In this document: positions 35,341 to 45,077 of the stretch, in pieces
Numbering within the stretch: position 1 is the stretch's first letter
Layout of the letters: each line of letters begins with the position of its first letter
DNA from: JACCZX01 sp963824935
GTDB lineage: Bacteria; Pseudomonadota; Gammaproteobacteria; Burkholderiales; Burkholderiaceae_F
Assembly: GCA_963824935.1 (NCBI GenBank)
Contig: CAWGRF010000029.1
Span: forward strand, 62,001 to 126,000
DNA length: 64,000 nt
Direction of reading: 5' to 3'
Position numbers and translations under genes: made by a program
Notes under the pieces: model-generated
Told to the model about the DNA's origin: nothing
Databases searched by the model: none
The model's input: the letters and a program-made list of their open reading frames with translations, nothing else

Positions 35341-35829
35341 CTAGAACTCAATCTCGTCGCGTATCGCGGTGATGCCGGCTTTAGCGCACGCTTCATCGGC
35401 CTCGCCGGTCGGTGCGCCTGAAATGCCTATTGCGCCGAGAGTTGCGCCGCCTGCCTGAATCAGCACGCCGCCACCGATGGCGACTACGTTCGGAATCGCC
35501 CGCACACCTGAACTCGGCATGCCAGACTGCGTCTGCTTCGCGAACTCCAGCGTGTCGGTACGGAAGGTGATCGCGGTGTAGCCCTTGTTGATGGCCGTAT
35601 TGACCGTGTGTGGCCCTGCAAAGCGATCGCGAATCATTGCCTGCGCAACGCCCGATCGATCGACGACTGCCGCGGCGACCTGGTAGCCGCGTTTCCTGCA
35701 GTCCTCGAGCGCGGCGCGGGTTGCTTTCAGCGCCGTTTCCGGCGTCAGCAGACGGGCCGCATACGTTCCACTCTGCGCCAGCGCCGGCGCGACGATTATC
35801 AACAGCATCGCAGACAGCACGTACTTCAT
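35341..35829 (-). CDS. Secreted GlcG/HbpS-family protein
   Basis: This 162-residue protein has a signal peptide (MKYVLSAMLLIIVAPALAQ). The mature domain has the Pfam GlcG/HbpS pattern: GYQVAAAVVDRSGVAQAMIRDRFAGPHTVNTAINKGYTAITFR, then IPNVVAIGGGVLI and LGAIGISGAPTGEADEACAKAGI. HbpS binds heme and forms octamers outside the cell in Streptomyces; most relatives have no known role. It is preceded by a reasonable GGAGAC-type ribosome site and lies 42 bases upstream of the DMT permease gene on the same strand. Confidence 0.87.
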   Translation of the reverse strand: MKYVLSAMLLIIVAPALAQSGTYAARLLTPETALKATRAALEDCRKRGYQVAAAVVDRSGVAQAMIRDRFAGPHTVNTAINKGYTAITFRTDTLEFAKQTQSGMPSSGVRAIPNVVAIGGGVLIQAGGATLGAIGISGAPTGEADEACAKAGITAIRDEIEF

Positions 35830-35919
35830 CGTGTCTCCCTGGGTGTCGCCCTGGATAGGTTTGAGGCAAGAGGCTAGCAGCCATACACTTGCAGCTTCAC
35901 GATTTATCAGAACCTCGCC

Positions 35920-37359
35920 ATGAATCTTGCCGATCTGAATGAGTTTGTCGCAACCAAGTGGGACGCCGATCTCGTGCCGCGATTAATCGACTATGTGCGC
36001 GTGCCGGCAAAGTCGCCTGCCTTTGACGCCAGCTGGGAAGCACACGGGCATCTGCGAGCAGTCGTAAAGGCCGCGGAGGCGTGGTGCCGCGAGCAACCGA
36101 TCGAAGGATTGACGATTGAGATTGTCGCGATCGAAGGCAAGACCCCATGCCTGTTGTTCGATGTGCCGGCCACGCACGGCCTGGGCGACGATCGCACGGT
36201 TCTGTTTTATGGACACCTGGACAAGCAGCCGGAGATGACAGGCTGGCGCGACGACCTCGGTCCGTGGAAGCCCGTGTACGAAGACGGCAAGTTGTACGGC
36301 CGCGGCAGCGGTGACGATGGCTATGCGATCTATGCAGCTCTTACGACTATCGCGGCACTCGATGCACAAGGCGTGGCGCGACCGCGCTGCGTCGGCATCA
36401 TTGAAACGTGCGAAGAGAGCGGCAGTCCTGATCTGCCTGAATATCTCGCGCTGTTGGCGCAGCGTTTCGGCGACGTTCAACTGGTCGTCGGACTTGATTC
36501 CGGTTGCCGCAACTACGAACAGCTCTGGGTGACCACATCACTGCGCGGACTCGTCGGTGGCACATTAACCGTTGAAATTCTGTCGGAGGGCGTGCACTCG
36601 GGGCATGCCAGCGGCATCGTGCCTTCGTCGTTCCGCATTGCGCGCCAGCTACTGAATCGGCTTGATGATCCCGCAACCGGAAAGGTGCTGTTGCCCGAGC
36701 TGCATGCCGACATTCCGGAAGAACGCATGCAGCAGGCGCAGATTGCCGGCGCGATTCTGGGTGACCAGGTGTGGAAGGAGTTCCCGTGGGTCAGTTGCTC
36801 GCACGGTGCGGGCGGACACCTGCATGCCGTGCCGGTCACGACCGATCCGGTTGAAGGCATTCTTAATCGCACCTGGCGGCCGGCGTTGGCAGTGACCGGC
36901 GCCGCCGGTCTGCCGGGTATCGATTCGGCCGGCAATGTGCTGCGCCCGAAGACGACTTTTAAGTTGAGCATGCGCATTCCGCCGACAGTCGATGGCGACA
37001 AGGCCACTTGGGCGATGCGCAAGGCGCTGACTGAGAACCCCCCGTACAACGCTAGGGTCACATTCGATTCCGATTGGGGCGCGACTGGATGGAACGCGCC
37101 GGAAACGGCGACGTGGTTGAAGCACGCAGTGGAACAAGCCTCGACGCAGGTGTACGGACGCGAGGTAGCGTGGATCGGCGAAGGTGGCACGATTCCGTTC
37201 ATGAACATGCTCGGCGAACGCTTTCCGCGCGCGCAGTTCTTGATCACCGGCCTACTCGGCCCGCATTCAAATGCGCACGGTCCGAACGAGTTTCTGCATG
37301 TTCCGTATGCGAAAAAGTTGACAGCGGCAGTGGCGAGCGTGGTTGCGGCCGTGCGCTAG
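35920..37359 (+). CDS. M20-family dipeptidase/metallopeptidase
   Basis: This 479-residue di-zinc peptidase has the first metal site YGHLDKQPEMTGW (His near residue 92), the bridging Asp in GRGSGDDGYAIYAAL near 132, the catalytic base Glu and metal Glu in IETCEESGSPD, and an N-terminal cap. A dimerisation or lid domain lies around residues 215-380. Its size and EESGS pattern fit the carnosinase-like M20A group. There is no signal peptide, so it is cytoplasmic. It converges on gluQ with a four-base overlap of the stops. Confidence 0.92.
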   Translation: MNLADLNEFVATKWDADLVPRLIDYVRVPAKSPAFDASWEAHGHLRAVVKAAEAWCREQPIEGLTIEIVAIEGKTPCLLFDVPATHGLGDDRTVLFYGHLDKQPEMTGWRDDLGPWKPVYEDGKLYGRGSGDDGYAIYAALTTIAALDAQGVARPRCVGIIETCEESGSPDLPEYLALLAQRFGDVQLVVGLDSGCRNYEQLWVTTSLRGLVGGTLTVEILSEGVHSGHASGIVPSSFRIARQLLNRLDDPATGKVLLPELHADIPEERMQQAQIAGAILGDQVWKEFPWVSCSHGAGGHLHAVPVTTDPVEGILNRTWRPALAVTGAAGLPGIDSAGNVLRPKTTFKLSMRIPPTVDGDKATWAMRKALTENPPYNARVTFDSDWGATGWNAPETATWLKHAVEQASTQVYGREVAWIGEGGTIPFMNMLGERFPRAQFLITGLLGPHSNAHGPNEFLHVPYAKKLTAAVASVVAAVR

Positions 37360-38225
37360 ACGACGTCGCTCTTGGCGCGCCATCGCTGGGCGGCCTCCTT
37401 CAGAAACGCATCGACCGACGCGACTTCGATCGTGCCGAGTCCCAGGTGCTGTGCGGCACGTTGCAATTCCATTACCGGCTGGTCAGCATTGAGCGACTTC
37501 GCGTCCGTCTGCTTCGATAGCTTTTCGCCGCTCGCATTGAGCACGAGCGGAACGTGCAGGTAGTTGGGCGTCGGTAATCCGAGCAAACGCTGCAAGAAGA
37601 TCTGGCGCGGCGTGTTGTCGAGTAGATCTGCGCCGCGCACCACGTCGGTGATCCCTTGAGCCGCGTCATCGACGACGACGGCGAGTTGATAGGCCCACAA
37701 GCCGTCGCCGCGTCTGACAACAAAGTCGCCCACTTCGCGTTGCAGGTGCTGCCGGTAGCGACCGGCCGCGCGATCGACGAACGAAACTTCTTCGTCGCGC
37801 ACGCGCACTCTGTACGAACGGATCTGCTTGCCGCGCGGTGCTCCCGCCGCGCAGGTGCCGGGGTAGACGCCAGCCGGCCAGCCTCCATGCGCCTCGATGG
37901 CAGTATCGACATCGCTGCGTGAACACGCGCAGCCATAGATCAATCCTGCGGCTTGCAGGCGATCAAGCGCAGCCTCATACAGCGAGCCGCGCGCGCTCTG
38001 AAAGACGACCGGCTCGTCCGATTCGAGTCCGCAGCGCGCCAGCGTTTGCAGAATATTCTGCGCGACGCCTGGCACGACGCGCGGCGGATCGAGGTCTTCG
38101 ATGCGAACGATCCAGACGCCATTGGCCGCACGCGCATCAAGCCAACTGGCGAGCGCGGCGACGAGCGATCCGGCATGCAACGGCCCGGTCGGCGAGGGCG
38201 CAAAGCGGCCACGATATTGCGTCAC
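37356..38225 (-). CDS. gluQ: Glutamyl-Q tRNA(Asp) synthetase
   Basis: GluQ charges glutamate onto queuosine 34 of tRNA-Asp. The 289-residue product from GTG 38225 starts TQYRGRFAPSPTGPLHAGSL, with the HIGH-like PLHAGSL. It has the Glu/ATP pocket RIEDLDPPRV, a zinc site (CACSRSDVD plus the YPGTCAAG region near residue 115) and the KMSKS-like GEKLSKQTDAK near 225. It lacks the anticodon-binding half of GltX, as expected. An in-frame ATG at 38342 would add 39 residues with no family counterpart, so GTG is preferred. Confidence 0.93.
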   Translation of the reverse strand: MTQYRGRFAPSPTGPLHAGSLVAALASWLDARAANGVWIVRIEDLDPPRVVPGVAQNILQTLARCGLESDEPVVFQSARGSLYEAALDRLQAAGLIYGCACSRSDVDTAIEAHGGWPAGVYPGTCAAGAPRGKQIRSYRVRVRDEEVSFVDRAAGRYRQHLQREVGDFVVRRGDGLWAYQLAVVVDDAAQGITDVVRGADLLDNTPRQIFLQRLLGLPTPNYLHVPLVLNASGEKLSKQTDAKSLNADQPVMELQRAAQHLGLGTIEVASVDAFLKEAAQRWRAKSDVV

Positions 38226-38384
38226 GCGAAATGCCCGCCCTTGCGAATTCGATTTCGGTTGATGCGGATTCACCCCTATCTGCCCCGCTTTTGTGGCTTC
38301 AACCAAAGGGGTGATGGACCGATTATCCGTGTAGCGCTGCACTGTCGTGCGGCCCCGCGTCGTCCTTGCGAATCGGAACTGCCG

Positions 38385-40697
38385 TTGGCAAGAGCAGCCG
38401 TCACCGTTGAGCTTTTCAAGCTGTCGATCAACCTCGGTCGCACGACCTGGTTCGGCAATCTGGCGTTCGGCTTGCTGATCGTCCTGATTCTGTGGCGCGA
38501 GGGTCAGTTGTCCGCCGCGTTGATTTGGTGGTCGGGGCTGGCGGCGGTCGTCGTCACACGGGCTGGATATTGCCAGTACCTGTCAAGATGGATGTCGGCG
38601 CATTCAAACCGCTTGCCGCGCTCGGCGCACGTCTACGCGGGACTCGCCGCGCTCGAGGGGACTGCATGGGCACTTTCGTTGGTGCTGTTGCCGGCGGTCA
38701 ACCAATCAGGCGCGATGCTTCAGTTCGCGCTGACTGTCGCCGTCCTACTCGGAACGCTGCTTGCGTTCGCACCGGCCGGCATGCCGTGGGTGGCGTGCGC
38801 GCTCCCGCTCGGCTTTGCGCAGCTGATGTTCCTGCTGTCGCGCGATCTGCCTCTGCGCGAGATCACGATGCTGTCGTGGGCACTGACGCTAATCGGCGCG
38901 GCGATCGGCTTTGTTCTGTTGCGCAAGGCACTGTCGAACAACGTGGCGATGCGCACGCGTGCGAATACGTCGGCGCGTGCGCAGGAACAGGCCAACGCAG
39001 AACTGAACCGGAGCCGCGAGCAGTTGCGCATGGCGCTGGACGCGATCGATGCGGGGGTGGCCGATACCAACGTTCTGACCGGCGAGCGATCGTTTTCGTC
39101 GCGCTATATCGAAATCCTCGGTTACTCCGATCGCGAATCGTTCATGCAGGCTCACCGGTTCTCCGAATCGTTGCATCCGGACGATCGGGATCGCGTGCGT
39201 GCCGCGCGCCGCCGGCACATCGATCACGGCGCGGCGTTGCGGGAAGAATGCAGAATGCAGCGTGCCGACGGGAGCTACGTGTGGGTGATCTTGCGCGGCG
39301 AGTCGGTGCGTGGCAGCGACGGACGTACGACGCGGCTCGTATTTTCAATCGTCGACGACAGCGCGCGCCGCATCGCCCAGCATAGGCTGGCGGACAGCGA
39401 GCGCCGCTATCGCGCACTGGTCGAGGCGTCGCCATCGCTGATTTGGGTCTGCGACCGCAATGCCCGTTTGACCTTCGTCTCGGATCGGGCGTGCCGCGAT
39501 TTGTACGGTTTTGACCCGCGCGAGATGATCGGCCGCTTCGTGTGGGATTTCAACGCACCGGAGTTCACGCGCCGGGAATTCCTGCGACGCTTCTCACCGG
39601 TGATGCACGGTCGACCGGTGTTTGACATGGAAGCCATACAACGGACCAAGCGCGCCGAGCCGCTGTACGTGAACATCAGTGCTCTGCCGATGCTGAATGA
39701 AGCCGGTGAGATCGAATCGGTGACCGGCATCTGCAGCGACATCACCGGGCTCAAACAGCGCGAGCGCGAGCTCAATATCGCGCTGCGTAACCAGCAGGCG
39801 GTGTTCGACGCCGCCGGCGAGGGCATCGCTTTCGTCCGGCGCGGACGGATCGAAGGACCGAACGGTGCCCTCGCGCGCATGCTCGGAGTGTCGCGCGACG
39901 CACTGGTCGGCCAGCATGTGGCTGAGATTCTTGCCAACCGTGACGATTGGGAAACGATCGAACATGGCACCAGTGCGGCTGGAATCAAAGGAGATGCGGC
40001 GATTCATGAGGTGATGCTGCGGGCGCAGGACGGGCGCACGGTCTGGTGTCAACTGACTTCGCGCCAGGCCGGTGAGGCCAGCTCGCGCATCCTTGTGCTG
40101 ACCGACATTTCGGCGCTGAAAAAGCGCGAAGAGCTCGCCTGGCACCACGCCAATCACGACGAACTCACCGGACTGCCGAACCGCCGGCTGCTGGTCGAGC
40201 ACGCTCGTCGCCTTCTATCTGTAGCGTTGCGACTGCGACGCTTGGCTGCCATTCTGGTGCTCGATCTGGACGGCTTCAAGGAAATCAATGATCTGTTCGG
40301 TCACGCTTATGGCGACGCATTGCTGCGGCGCGTTGCACAACGCCTGTCTAGCGTGCTGCGCGACTACGACGTCGTCGCGCGCACCGGCGGCGACGAATTC
40401 GTGGTTCTGCTGCCAGAAATCGAGGAACCGTCGATTTCCGCCATCGTGGCCGAAAAGCTGATTGCCGCTGCGAGCGAGACCGTCGACGTTCCGGGTCGGA
40501 CCGTCTGCATGCACGCCAGCGTCGGTATCGCACTCTTCCCGGCTCACGGTCATGACTTCGATTCGTTGCTCTCTTCGGCCGACAATGCGATGTACGCGGC
40601 AAAGGCGGCCGGCAAGAATCGGTATCAATTTGCCGGCGAAACTGGAGCCGGACTCGCTGCTCTCACAGCAACGCCGGGCCGCGCTCGCCTGCAATAG
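38385..40697 (+). CDS. Membrane PAS-GGDEF diguanylate cyclase (1)
   Basis: This protein of about 770 residues makes cyclic di-GMP. Five or six membrane helices fill the first 180 residues. Three PAS domains follow (about 205-330, 335-455, 460-580), then a GGDEF domain (about 600-765). The active site ARTGGDEFVVLL is canonical, and the RDYD five residues before it is the inhibitory I-site, so product feedback is expected. No EAL domain is present. The start is uncertain: TTG 38385 precedes the first helix, and ATG 38262 is an in-frame alternative that leaves only 36 bases to the divergent gluQ. A paralogue follows at 40896. Confidence 0.87.
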   Translation: MARAAVTVELFKLSINLGRTTWFGNLAFGLLIVLILWREGQLSAALIWWSGLAAVVVTRAGYCQYLSRWMSAHSNRLPRSAHVYAGLAALEGTAWALSLVLLPAVNQSGAMLQFALTVAVLLGTLLAFAPAGMPWVACALPLGFAQLMFLLSRDLPLREITMLSWALTLIGAAIGFVLLRKALSNNVAMRTRANTSARAQEQANAELNRSREQLRMALDAIDAGVADTNVLTGERSFSSRYIEILGYSDRESFMQAHRFSESLHPDDRDRVRAARRRHIDHGAALREECRMQRADGSYVWVILRGESVRGSDGRTTRLVFSIVDDSARRIAQHRLADSERRYRALVEASPSLIWVCDRNARLTFVSDRACRDLYGFDPREMIGRFVWDFNAPEFTRREFLRRFSPVMHGRPVFDMEAIQRTKRAEPLYVNISALPMLNEAGEIESVTGICSDITGLKQRERELNIALRNQQAVFDAAGEGIAFVRRGRIEGPNGALARMLGVSRDALVGQHVAEILANRDDWETIEHGTSAAGIKGDAAIHEVMLRAQDGRTVWCQLTSRQAGEASSRILVLTDISALKKREELAWHHANHDELTGLPNRRLLVEHARRLLSVALRLRRLAAILVLDLDGFKEINDLFGHAYGDALLRRVAQRLSSVLRDYDVVARTGGDEFVVLLPEIEEPSISAIVAEKLIAAASETVDVPGRTVCMHASVGIALFPAHGHDFDSLLSSADNAMYAAKAAGKNRYQFAGETGAGLAALTATPGRARLQ

Positions 40698-40895
40698 GCG
40701 TTCCCGCCGCAGCCCAAAGACCGAGCTAGCCGCAGCCGCGGGCCGCCCGAACGTCACCTTTTCAGGCTAGCCGTTGCGTGCTCAATGGCGCAGTTTGCCG
40801 ACAGTCGGCGATTGCTGACCTGGGCAGCTCGCCGCTAGGATGTCGGTCTCCCTGGTTCTGGATGGCCGCGCGGGTAGCGCAGGCATCGAATTGCC

Positions 40896-43800
40896 ATGCA
40901 ATCGACCGGAGCACTAGCCGACACTAGCAGCGCTGTGCATAAATCTGCGCACAGCCAGTTTGACCTGCGCGTTGCGTTTGCTGCGGAGCGGCGGCTGTTG
41001 CCCGCGTTGCTGCTGGTGGGGCTGGTGGCAGCGTTCGCATCGATGCGGGCGGGGGCCAATGCCCTCGCGTTGGCCTGGCTGGCGCTTTACGGCATAAACG
41101 CGGCCATTCGTTTTCTGATTGCCACCGAGTACGCGACAGCGCGCGGAGCGGTACTGGCTGAGACGCGCGGCGGGCAGATTTATCTGGCGACCGCGATTGC
41201 CGACGTTGTTTTATGGGCGTTGATGCTGGCGTTCGTACCGAAGCCCACGGTGTTCCTCGCCGGCCCCGGCGCCTATGCAGCAGCCGGCGCAGTCTTGTTG
41301 GCAGCGCTGAGTTACGGTGGCTGGCCGCGCGTCTGGTCGGTCTACGTACTTGCGTGGGTCGGCGCCTTTGCCATCGGCGCGTTGCGCGCGCAAGGCGAAA
41401 TGCCGGCGTTCGTGCTGGGCTTTCCGCTCTGGCTGCTGGCCGCGTGGTGGATCGGGCGGCAGCAGCCGATGGCCCGGCACGTCGATCCTGGCATGGAAAA
41501 CACGACGGCGAACAATTTGACGCGATTCGGGTGGCAGGCAGCGATTCACGCGATGCCGACGCCGGTGATCGTCGTGCGCAGCGATCGCGTGATCGAGGTC
41601 AATCGCTCGGCGTGCGAATTTATAGGACGCGGCGAGCGCGCCATCGTCGGCAATCTGGTCGCCGAGTGCCTGGTGGTCGATCCTCCGGATGCGCTCGATC
41701 CGGTCAAGCATCCGTCGAAGTCAAGCGTCGCGGTCGAAGTCAAGGCCGCCGACCGCACGTTTGACGGCATGCTGTGGAACGGCCGCGTGCGTTTCATGGA
41801 GCCGGGCCGCGAATCATCGGTGATCGTTATTGCGCTGACCAAGGCAGCGCACGAACCGTTCGGGCCCGCGCGATTGCTCGAGGATGCGCGCCGCTTTGCC
41901 GAATGGTTGGGTGGCACGCAGGGACTGCCGTGGTATCGCGACGAGCGGGGACAGCTGGTGCTACCAAGCGAGTTTCCGCCGCCCGCCGATCGTTTACTGG
42001 CCAGCGATCCGACCGGCTTCCCACTCGGCTACCTGCTGACCGAGGCCGAGCGCGCGCGTATCAACGCCGTCTACAAGGAGTTCCTGCGCGCAGGAGCGAT
42101 GTTCGACGAGACGATGAGCCTCCGCGACGTGAACGGTGGGACACGTCTTGTGCGCGTGACGTGTGTTACGCGGCCGCCGATCGGCAACTCGGTGGCGCCG
42201 GTAGTAGGAATGATTGCCGCCGCGAGAAGCGCACCTCCGCGCCCGGTCGAAGCGACTGCCGATCTGCTCGCGCGTCTGCCGGTGCTGGTGTGGCTGGTCG
42301 ATGCGCAAGGGAGGGTCGTGCATGCGCAAAGCCCCGATGCGCGTCGCTGGGGACTTAAGGTCGAAACGCGTCTTCGTCCGCAGTGGGACGAAGCGTTTGA
42401 ATTCAAGAGCGAATCGCGCGCGGCGATGTTGTACGCGCTGCATAAGTCGCTGCGTGGCACGCCGGTGTTCGACGTCCTCAATGCGCGCACCAGCCGTTCG
42501 GGCGGACGACTGGCCTTGCGTAGTCACTTCGTGCCTTACACCAGCAATGATCCGAGCAAGAAGCTGCAGGCGGTGCTGGTGCTCGACACGATCGCGTCGC
42601 ACACCGAGCTGATGGCGCTCGATAAATTGAAGCGCAGCAAGTCGCAGTACAAATCGCTGGTCGAGGCGTCCGCTAATTTGATCTGGGCGTGCAACGATCA
42701 ATTCATCATCACGTTCATCAGTCGCCGCGCGACGCGCGAGATTTACGGCTACGAAACGCGCGAGCTACTCGGACGTTCGATCGAAGTATTGCTGCCGACC
42801 GACGTCGACCAACCGGCCGTCGGCGCCGCCTTCGAGGCGTTGCGCGAAGGCAAGCCGATTCGTGACCTTGAAGCGGTGCACATGACGCAAGGCGGCCGGC
42901 GCCTGATCGTGTCGATCAGCGCAGCGCCTCTACGGCGGCCCGACGGCACGTTTGCCGGCGTGATCGGCATGAATGCCGATCTGACGGCATTGAAATCGCG
43001 CGAGCGGCGATTGTCCGAAGCGCTGCGCGTCGAGCGCACAGTGCTCGACTCGGCGGGGCAGGCCATTGCGGTGGTCAAGCTCGGCACGGTTCAGCGCTGC
43101 AACGATGCGTTCTTGCGGCTCGCAGGCCTGCCGCCGGACGAGCTGGCCCATACGCAAGTGTCTGATTGTCTGCTCGAGCCCGAGGATTGGCGCGATGTGA
43201 TGGAGGCGGCCGAAGAGGCCAGCACACGCGATCAAGCCGTCGTGCGCGAGCTGCGCGTGCGGCGTGGCGCCAAGCTGGCGCACGCGCTCGGATCGGGCGA
43301 AGGCGCGGCTTGGTGCCAGGTCACCGCACGTTCGATCGCGCCGGGCGAGTTTGTGCTGGTAATCGCCGACATCGACACATTGAAGCAGCGCGAAGCCAAC
43401 GCGCTACACGAAGCGCAGCATGATGAGCTCACCGGGCTTCCGAATCGGCGTCTATTGGCCGAGCGGGCCGCTGCCGCGCTGGCAACCTCGGAGCTGCGCC
43501 ATGTCAGTTGCGCGGTCCTGGCGATCGATCTCGATGGGTTCAAAGACATCAACGATCAGTACGGGCACGAGGTCGGCGATCTGATGTTGCGCGAAATCGC
43601 GGTGCGACTGACGCGTGTGATGCGGCCGCAAGACACGGTGGCACGGCGCGGCGGAGACGAGTTTGCGGTACTCGCGCCCGATGTCGGGGCTCGACTGGAA
43701 GTGGAAAAGATTTCACTACGGCTGCTGCAAGCCATTTCTCAGCCTGTCGTGTTGCCGGGTGAAGCGCCGGGCAGTCTGCCTCCACTTACCGTGTCGGCGA

Positions 43801-43979
43801 GTATCGGCGTTGCGCTCGCGCCTGAACAAGGGCGCGACCTCGAGCGTTTGCTGCAACTGGCGGATCTCGCTATGTATGACGCCAAGCTGAAGGGCAAGAA
43901 TCGCTTCGCCTTCGCGCACGGCGTAGGCTTGCCGAGCAACGTCACACCACTGGTGCCGCGCGCAGCACGTAACGCGTAG
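40896..43979 (+). CDS. Membrane PAS-GGDEF diguanylate cyclase (2)
   Basis: This 1027-residue cyclase is related to the one upstream, with an added sensory part. About six membrane helices span residues 25-190. Several PAS-like domains follow (about 205-325, 340-450, 455-580, 585-700, 705-830), then GGDEF (about 845-1010). The site VARRGGDEFAVLAP is intact and the RPQD before it forms an I-site. A typical PAS segment, SPSLIWVCDRN in protein 1, reads SANLIWACNDQ here, showing common descent. The 198 bases between the two genes hold no clear terminator. Its start codon ATG 40896 lacks a strong ribosome site. Confidence 0.88.
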   Translation: MQSTGALADTSSAVHKSAHSQFDLRVAFAAERRLLPALLLVGLVAAFASMRAGANALALAWLALYGINAAIRFLIATEYATARGAVLAETRGGQIYLATAIADVVLWALMLAFVPKPTVFLAGPGAYAAAGAVLLAALSYGGWPRVWSVYVLAWVGAFAIGALRAQGEMPAFVLGFPLWLLAAWWIGRQQPMARHVDPGMENTTANNLTRFGWQAAIHAMPTPVIVVRSDRVIEVNRSACEFIGRGERAIVGNLVAECLVVDPPDALDPVKHPSKSSVAVEVKAADRTFDGMLWNGRVRFMEPGRESSVIVIALTKAAHEPFGPARLLEDARRFAEWLGGTQGLPWYRDERGQLVLPSEFPPPADRLLASDPTGFPLGYLLTEAERARINAVYKEFLRAGAMFDETMSLRDVNGGTRLVRVTCVTRPPIGNSVAPVVGMIAAARSAPPRPVEATADLLARLPVLVWLVDAQGRVVHAQSPDARRWGLKVETRLRPQWDEAFEFKSESRAAMLYALHKSLRGTPVFDVLNARTSRSGGRLALRSHFVPYTSNDPSKKLQAVLVLDTIASHTELMALDKLKRSKSQYKSLVEASANLIWACNDQFIITFISRRATREIYGYETRELLGRSIEVLLPTDVDQPAVGAAFEALREGKPIRDLEAVHMTQGGRRLIVSISAAPLRRPDGTFAGVIGMNADLTALKSRERRLSEALRVERTVLDSAGQAIAVVKLGTVQRCNDAFLRLAGLPPDELAHTQVSDCLLEPEDWRDVMEAAEEASTRDQAVVRELRVRRGAKLAHALGSGEGAAWCQVTARSIAPGEFVLVIADIDTLKQREANALHEAQHDELTGLPNRRLLAERAAAALATSELRHVSCAVLAIDLDGFKDINDQYGHEVGDLMLREIAVRLTRVMRPQDTVARRGGDEFAVLAPDVGARLEVEKISLRLLQAISQPVVLPGEAPGSLPPLTVSASIGVALAPEQGRDLERLLQLADLAMYDAKLKGKNRFAFAHGVGLPSNVTPLVPRAARNA

Positions 43980-44000
43980 CCGCTCCAGGCAGGAGAAACA

Positions 44001-44399
44001 ATGAAGAGTGCTTCCGACGGCCTGACTTTGATCGGCCGGATATTTCTGGCGGTGATTTTCTTGGTGTCCGGCTTTGGCAAGATTGGCGGCTTTCAGGGCT
44101 TGATCGGTGCGATCGCGTCGAAGGGGTTCCCGATGCCGGAGGTTTTCGCCGTCGCGACGATCATCCTCGAAATCGGTGCAGGGTTGATGATGGTGTTCGG
44201 CTGGAAAGCGCGCTGGGCCGCGGCGGCGCTGGCGGCATTTACTGCGCTAGTCGCATTCTTGTTTCACAACTTCTGGGCGATGCCCGAGGCGCAGAAGGTG
44301 CTGCAGCAAAGTATGTTCATGAAGAACCTGGCGATGGTCGGCGGGCTGCTGTTTGTGATGGCTTTCGGCCCAGGACGGTTCAGCATCGACAAGCGATAG
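44001..44399 (+). CDS. DoxX-family membrane protein
   Basis: This 132-residue protein has four membrane helices: GRIFLAVIFLVSGFGKIGGFQGL, VFAVATIILEIGAGLMMVFG, AAALAAFTALVAFLFHNFW and the last MVGGLLFVMAFGPG. The pattern SGFGKI after helix one and FHNFW in helix three are usual in DoxX/YphA proteins. The family function is loosely defined (thiosulfate:quinone oxidoreductase subunit in archaea, redox and detoxification in bacteria). An AGGAG lies seven bases before ATG 44001. It stands on its own after the cyclase. Confidence 0.9.
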   Translation: MKSASDGLTLIGRIFLAVIFLVSGFGKIGGFQGLIGAIASKGFPMPEVFAVATIILEIGAGLMMVFGWKARWAAAALAAFTALVAFLFHNFWAMPEAQKVLQQSMFMKNLAMVGGLLFVMAFGPGRFSIDKR

Positions 44400-44408
44400 C
44401 GACAGCGG

Positions 44409-45077
44409 CTAGCTCAGTACGCGCTTTAGAAACGTCGCGATATCGCGAATCTCCTGTTCGCTAACGGAGTGTGGCATCGGATACTGATGCCACTCGACGG
44501 CGTAACCCGCCGCCTTTAGCGCGTCGCGCGAGGCGACACCGCGCGCCAGCGGCACGATCGGATCAGACGTGCCGTGCGCCATGAAAATCGGCACCGATGC
44601 GCTCGCGGCGGTGCGTTCTTCCGCGAAGCTGTCTGCCAGCGGCAGGTAGCAGGACAACGCGATAATCCCTGCCAAAGGCGTCGACTGTCGCAAGCCGGTC
44701 TGCAGGGCGATCGCGCCGCCTTGCGAAAACCCTGCCAGAACGATGCGCGAACCTGCCAGCCCGCGTTCACGCTCGCGCGCGATCAGTGTCTCGACTTGGC
44801 TCTGCGACGCGCGTATTCCTTTTTCATCTTCGCGACGGACCAAGTCGGCGCCGACGATGTCGTACCAGGCCCGCATCACCGCCCCGCCGTTAATCGTCAC
44901 CGGCATCGTCGCTGCGTGCGGAAAGACATAGCGCGCTGCGGGAGCGCCAAGCGCCTGCAGCTCCCGCACCACCGGCACGAAGTCATAGCCGTCAGCGCCG
45001 AGGCCGTGCAGCCAGATGACGCTCGCCGACGGCGCACTTTGCGTTTGCAACTCCACGCACTCGAGCAGCTCGTTCAT
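44409..45077 (-). CDS. Carboxylesterase / phospholipase (EstB, APT-like)
   Basis: This 222-residue serine esterase belongs to the acyl-protein thioesterase-like group. The nucleophile is in GFSQGGAIALQTGL near residue 115, the acid in HGTSDPIVPLARG near 170, and the catalytic His in YPMPHSVSEQEI near 202. IWLHGLGADGYDF near residue 22 is the family's oxyanion region. There is no signal peptide. It overlaps mog upstream by ATGA, so the genes are co-translated, though no functional link is evident. Confidence 0.92.
   Translation of the reverse strand: MNELLECVELQTQSAPSASVIWLHGLGADGYDFVPVVRELQALGAPAARYVFPHAATMPVTINGGAVMRAWYDIVGADLVRREDEKGIRASQSQVETLIARERERGLAGSRIVLAGFSQGGAIALQTGLRQSTPLAGIIALSCYLPLADSFAEERTAASASVPIFMAHGTSDPIVPLARGVASRDALKAAGYAVEWHQYPMPHSVSEQEIRDIATFLKRVLS

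Noticed and set aside
36398..37247. Long open frames on the minus strand within the M20 peptidase gene
   Set aside because: They are antisense shadows with no family signature, and the plus-strand frame holds all peptidase motifs.
40698..40895. A possible terminator or small RNA between the two diguanylate cyclases
   Set aside because: Two GCTAGC copies (about 40724 and 40767) could pair weakly but there is no U-tract or conserved structure I can support.
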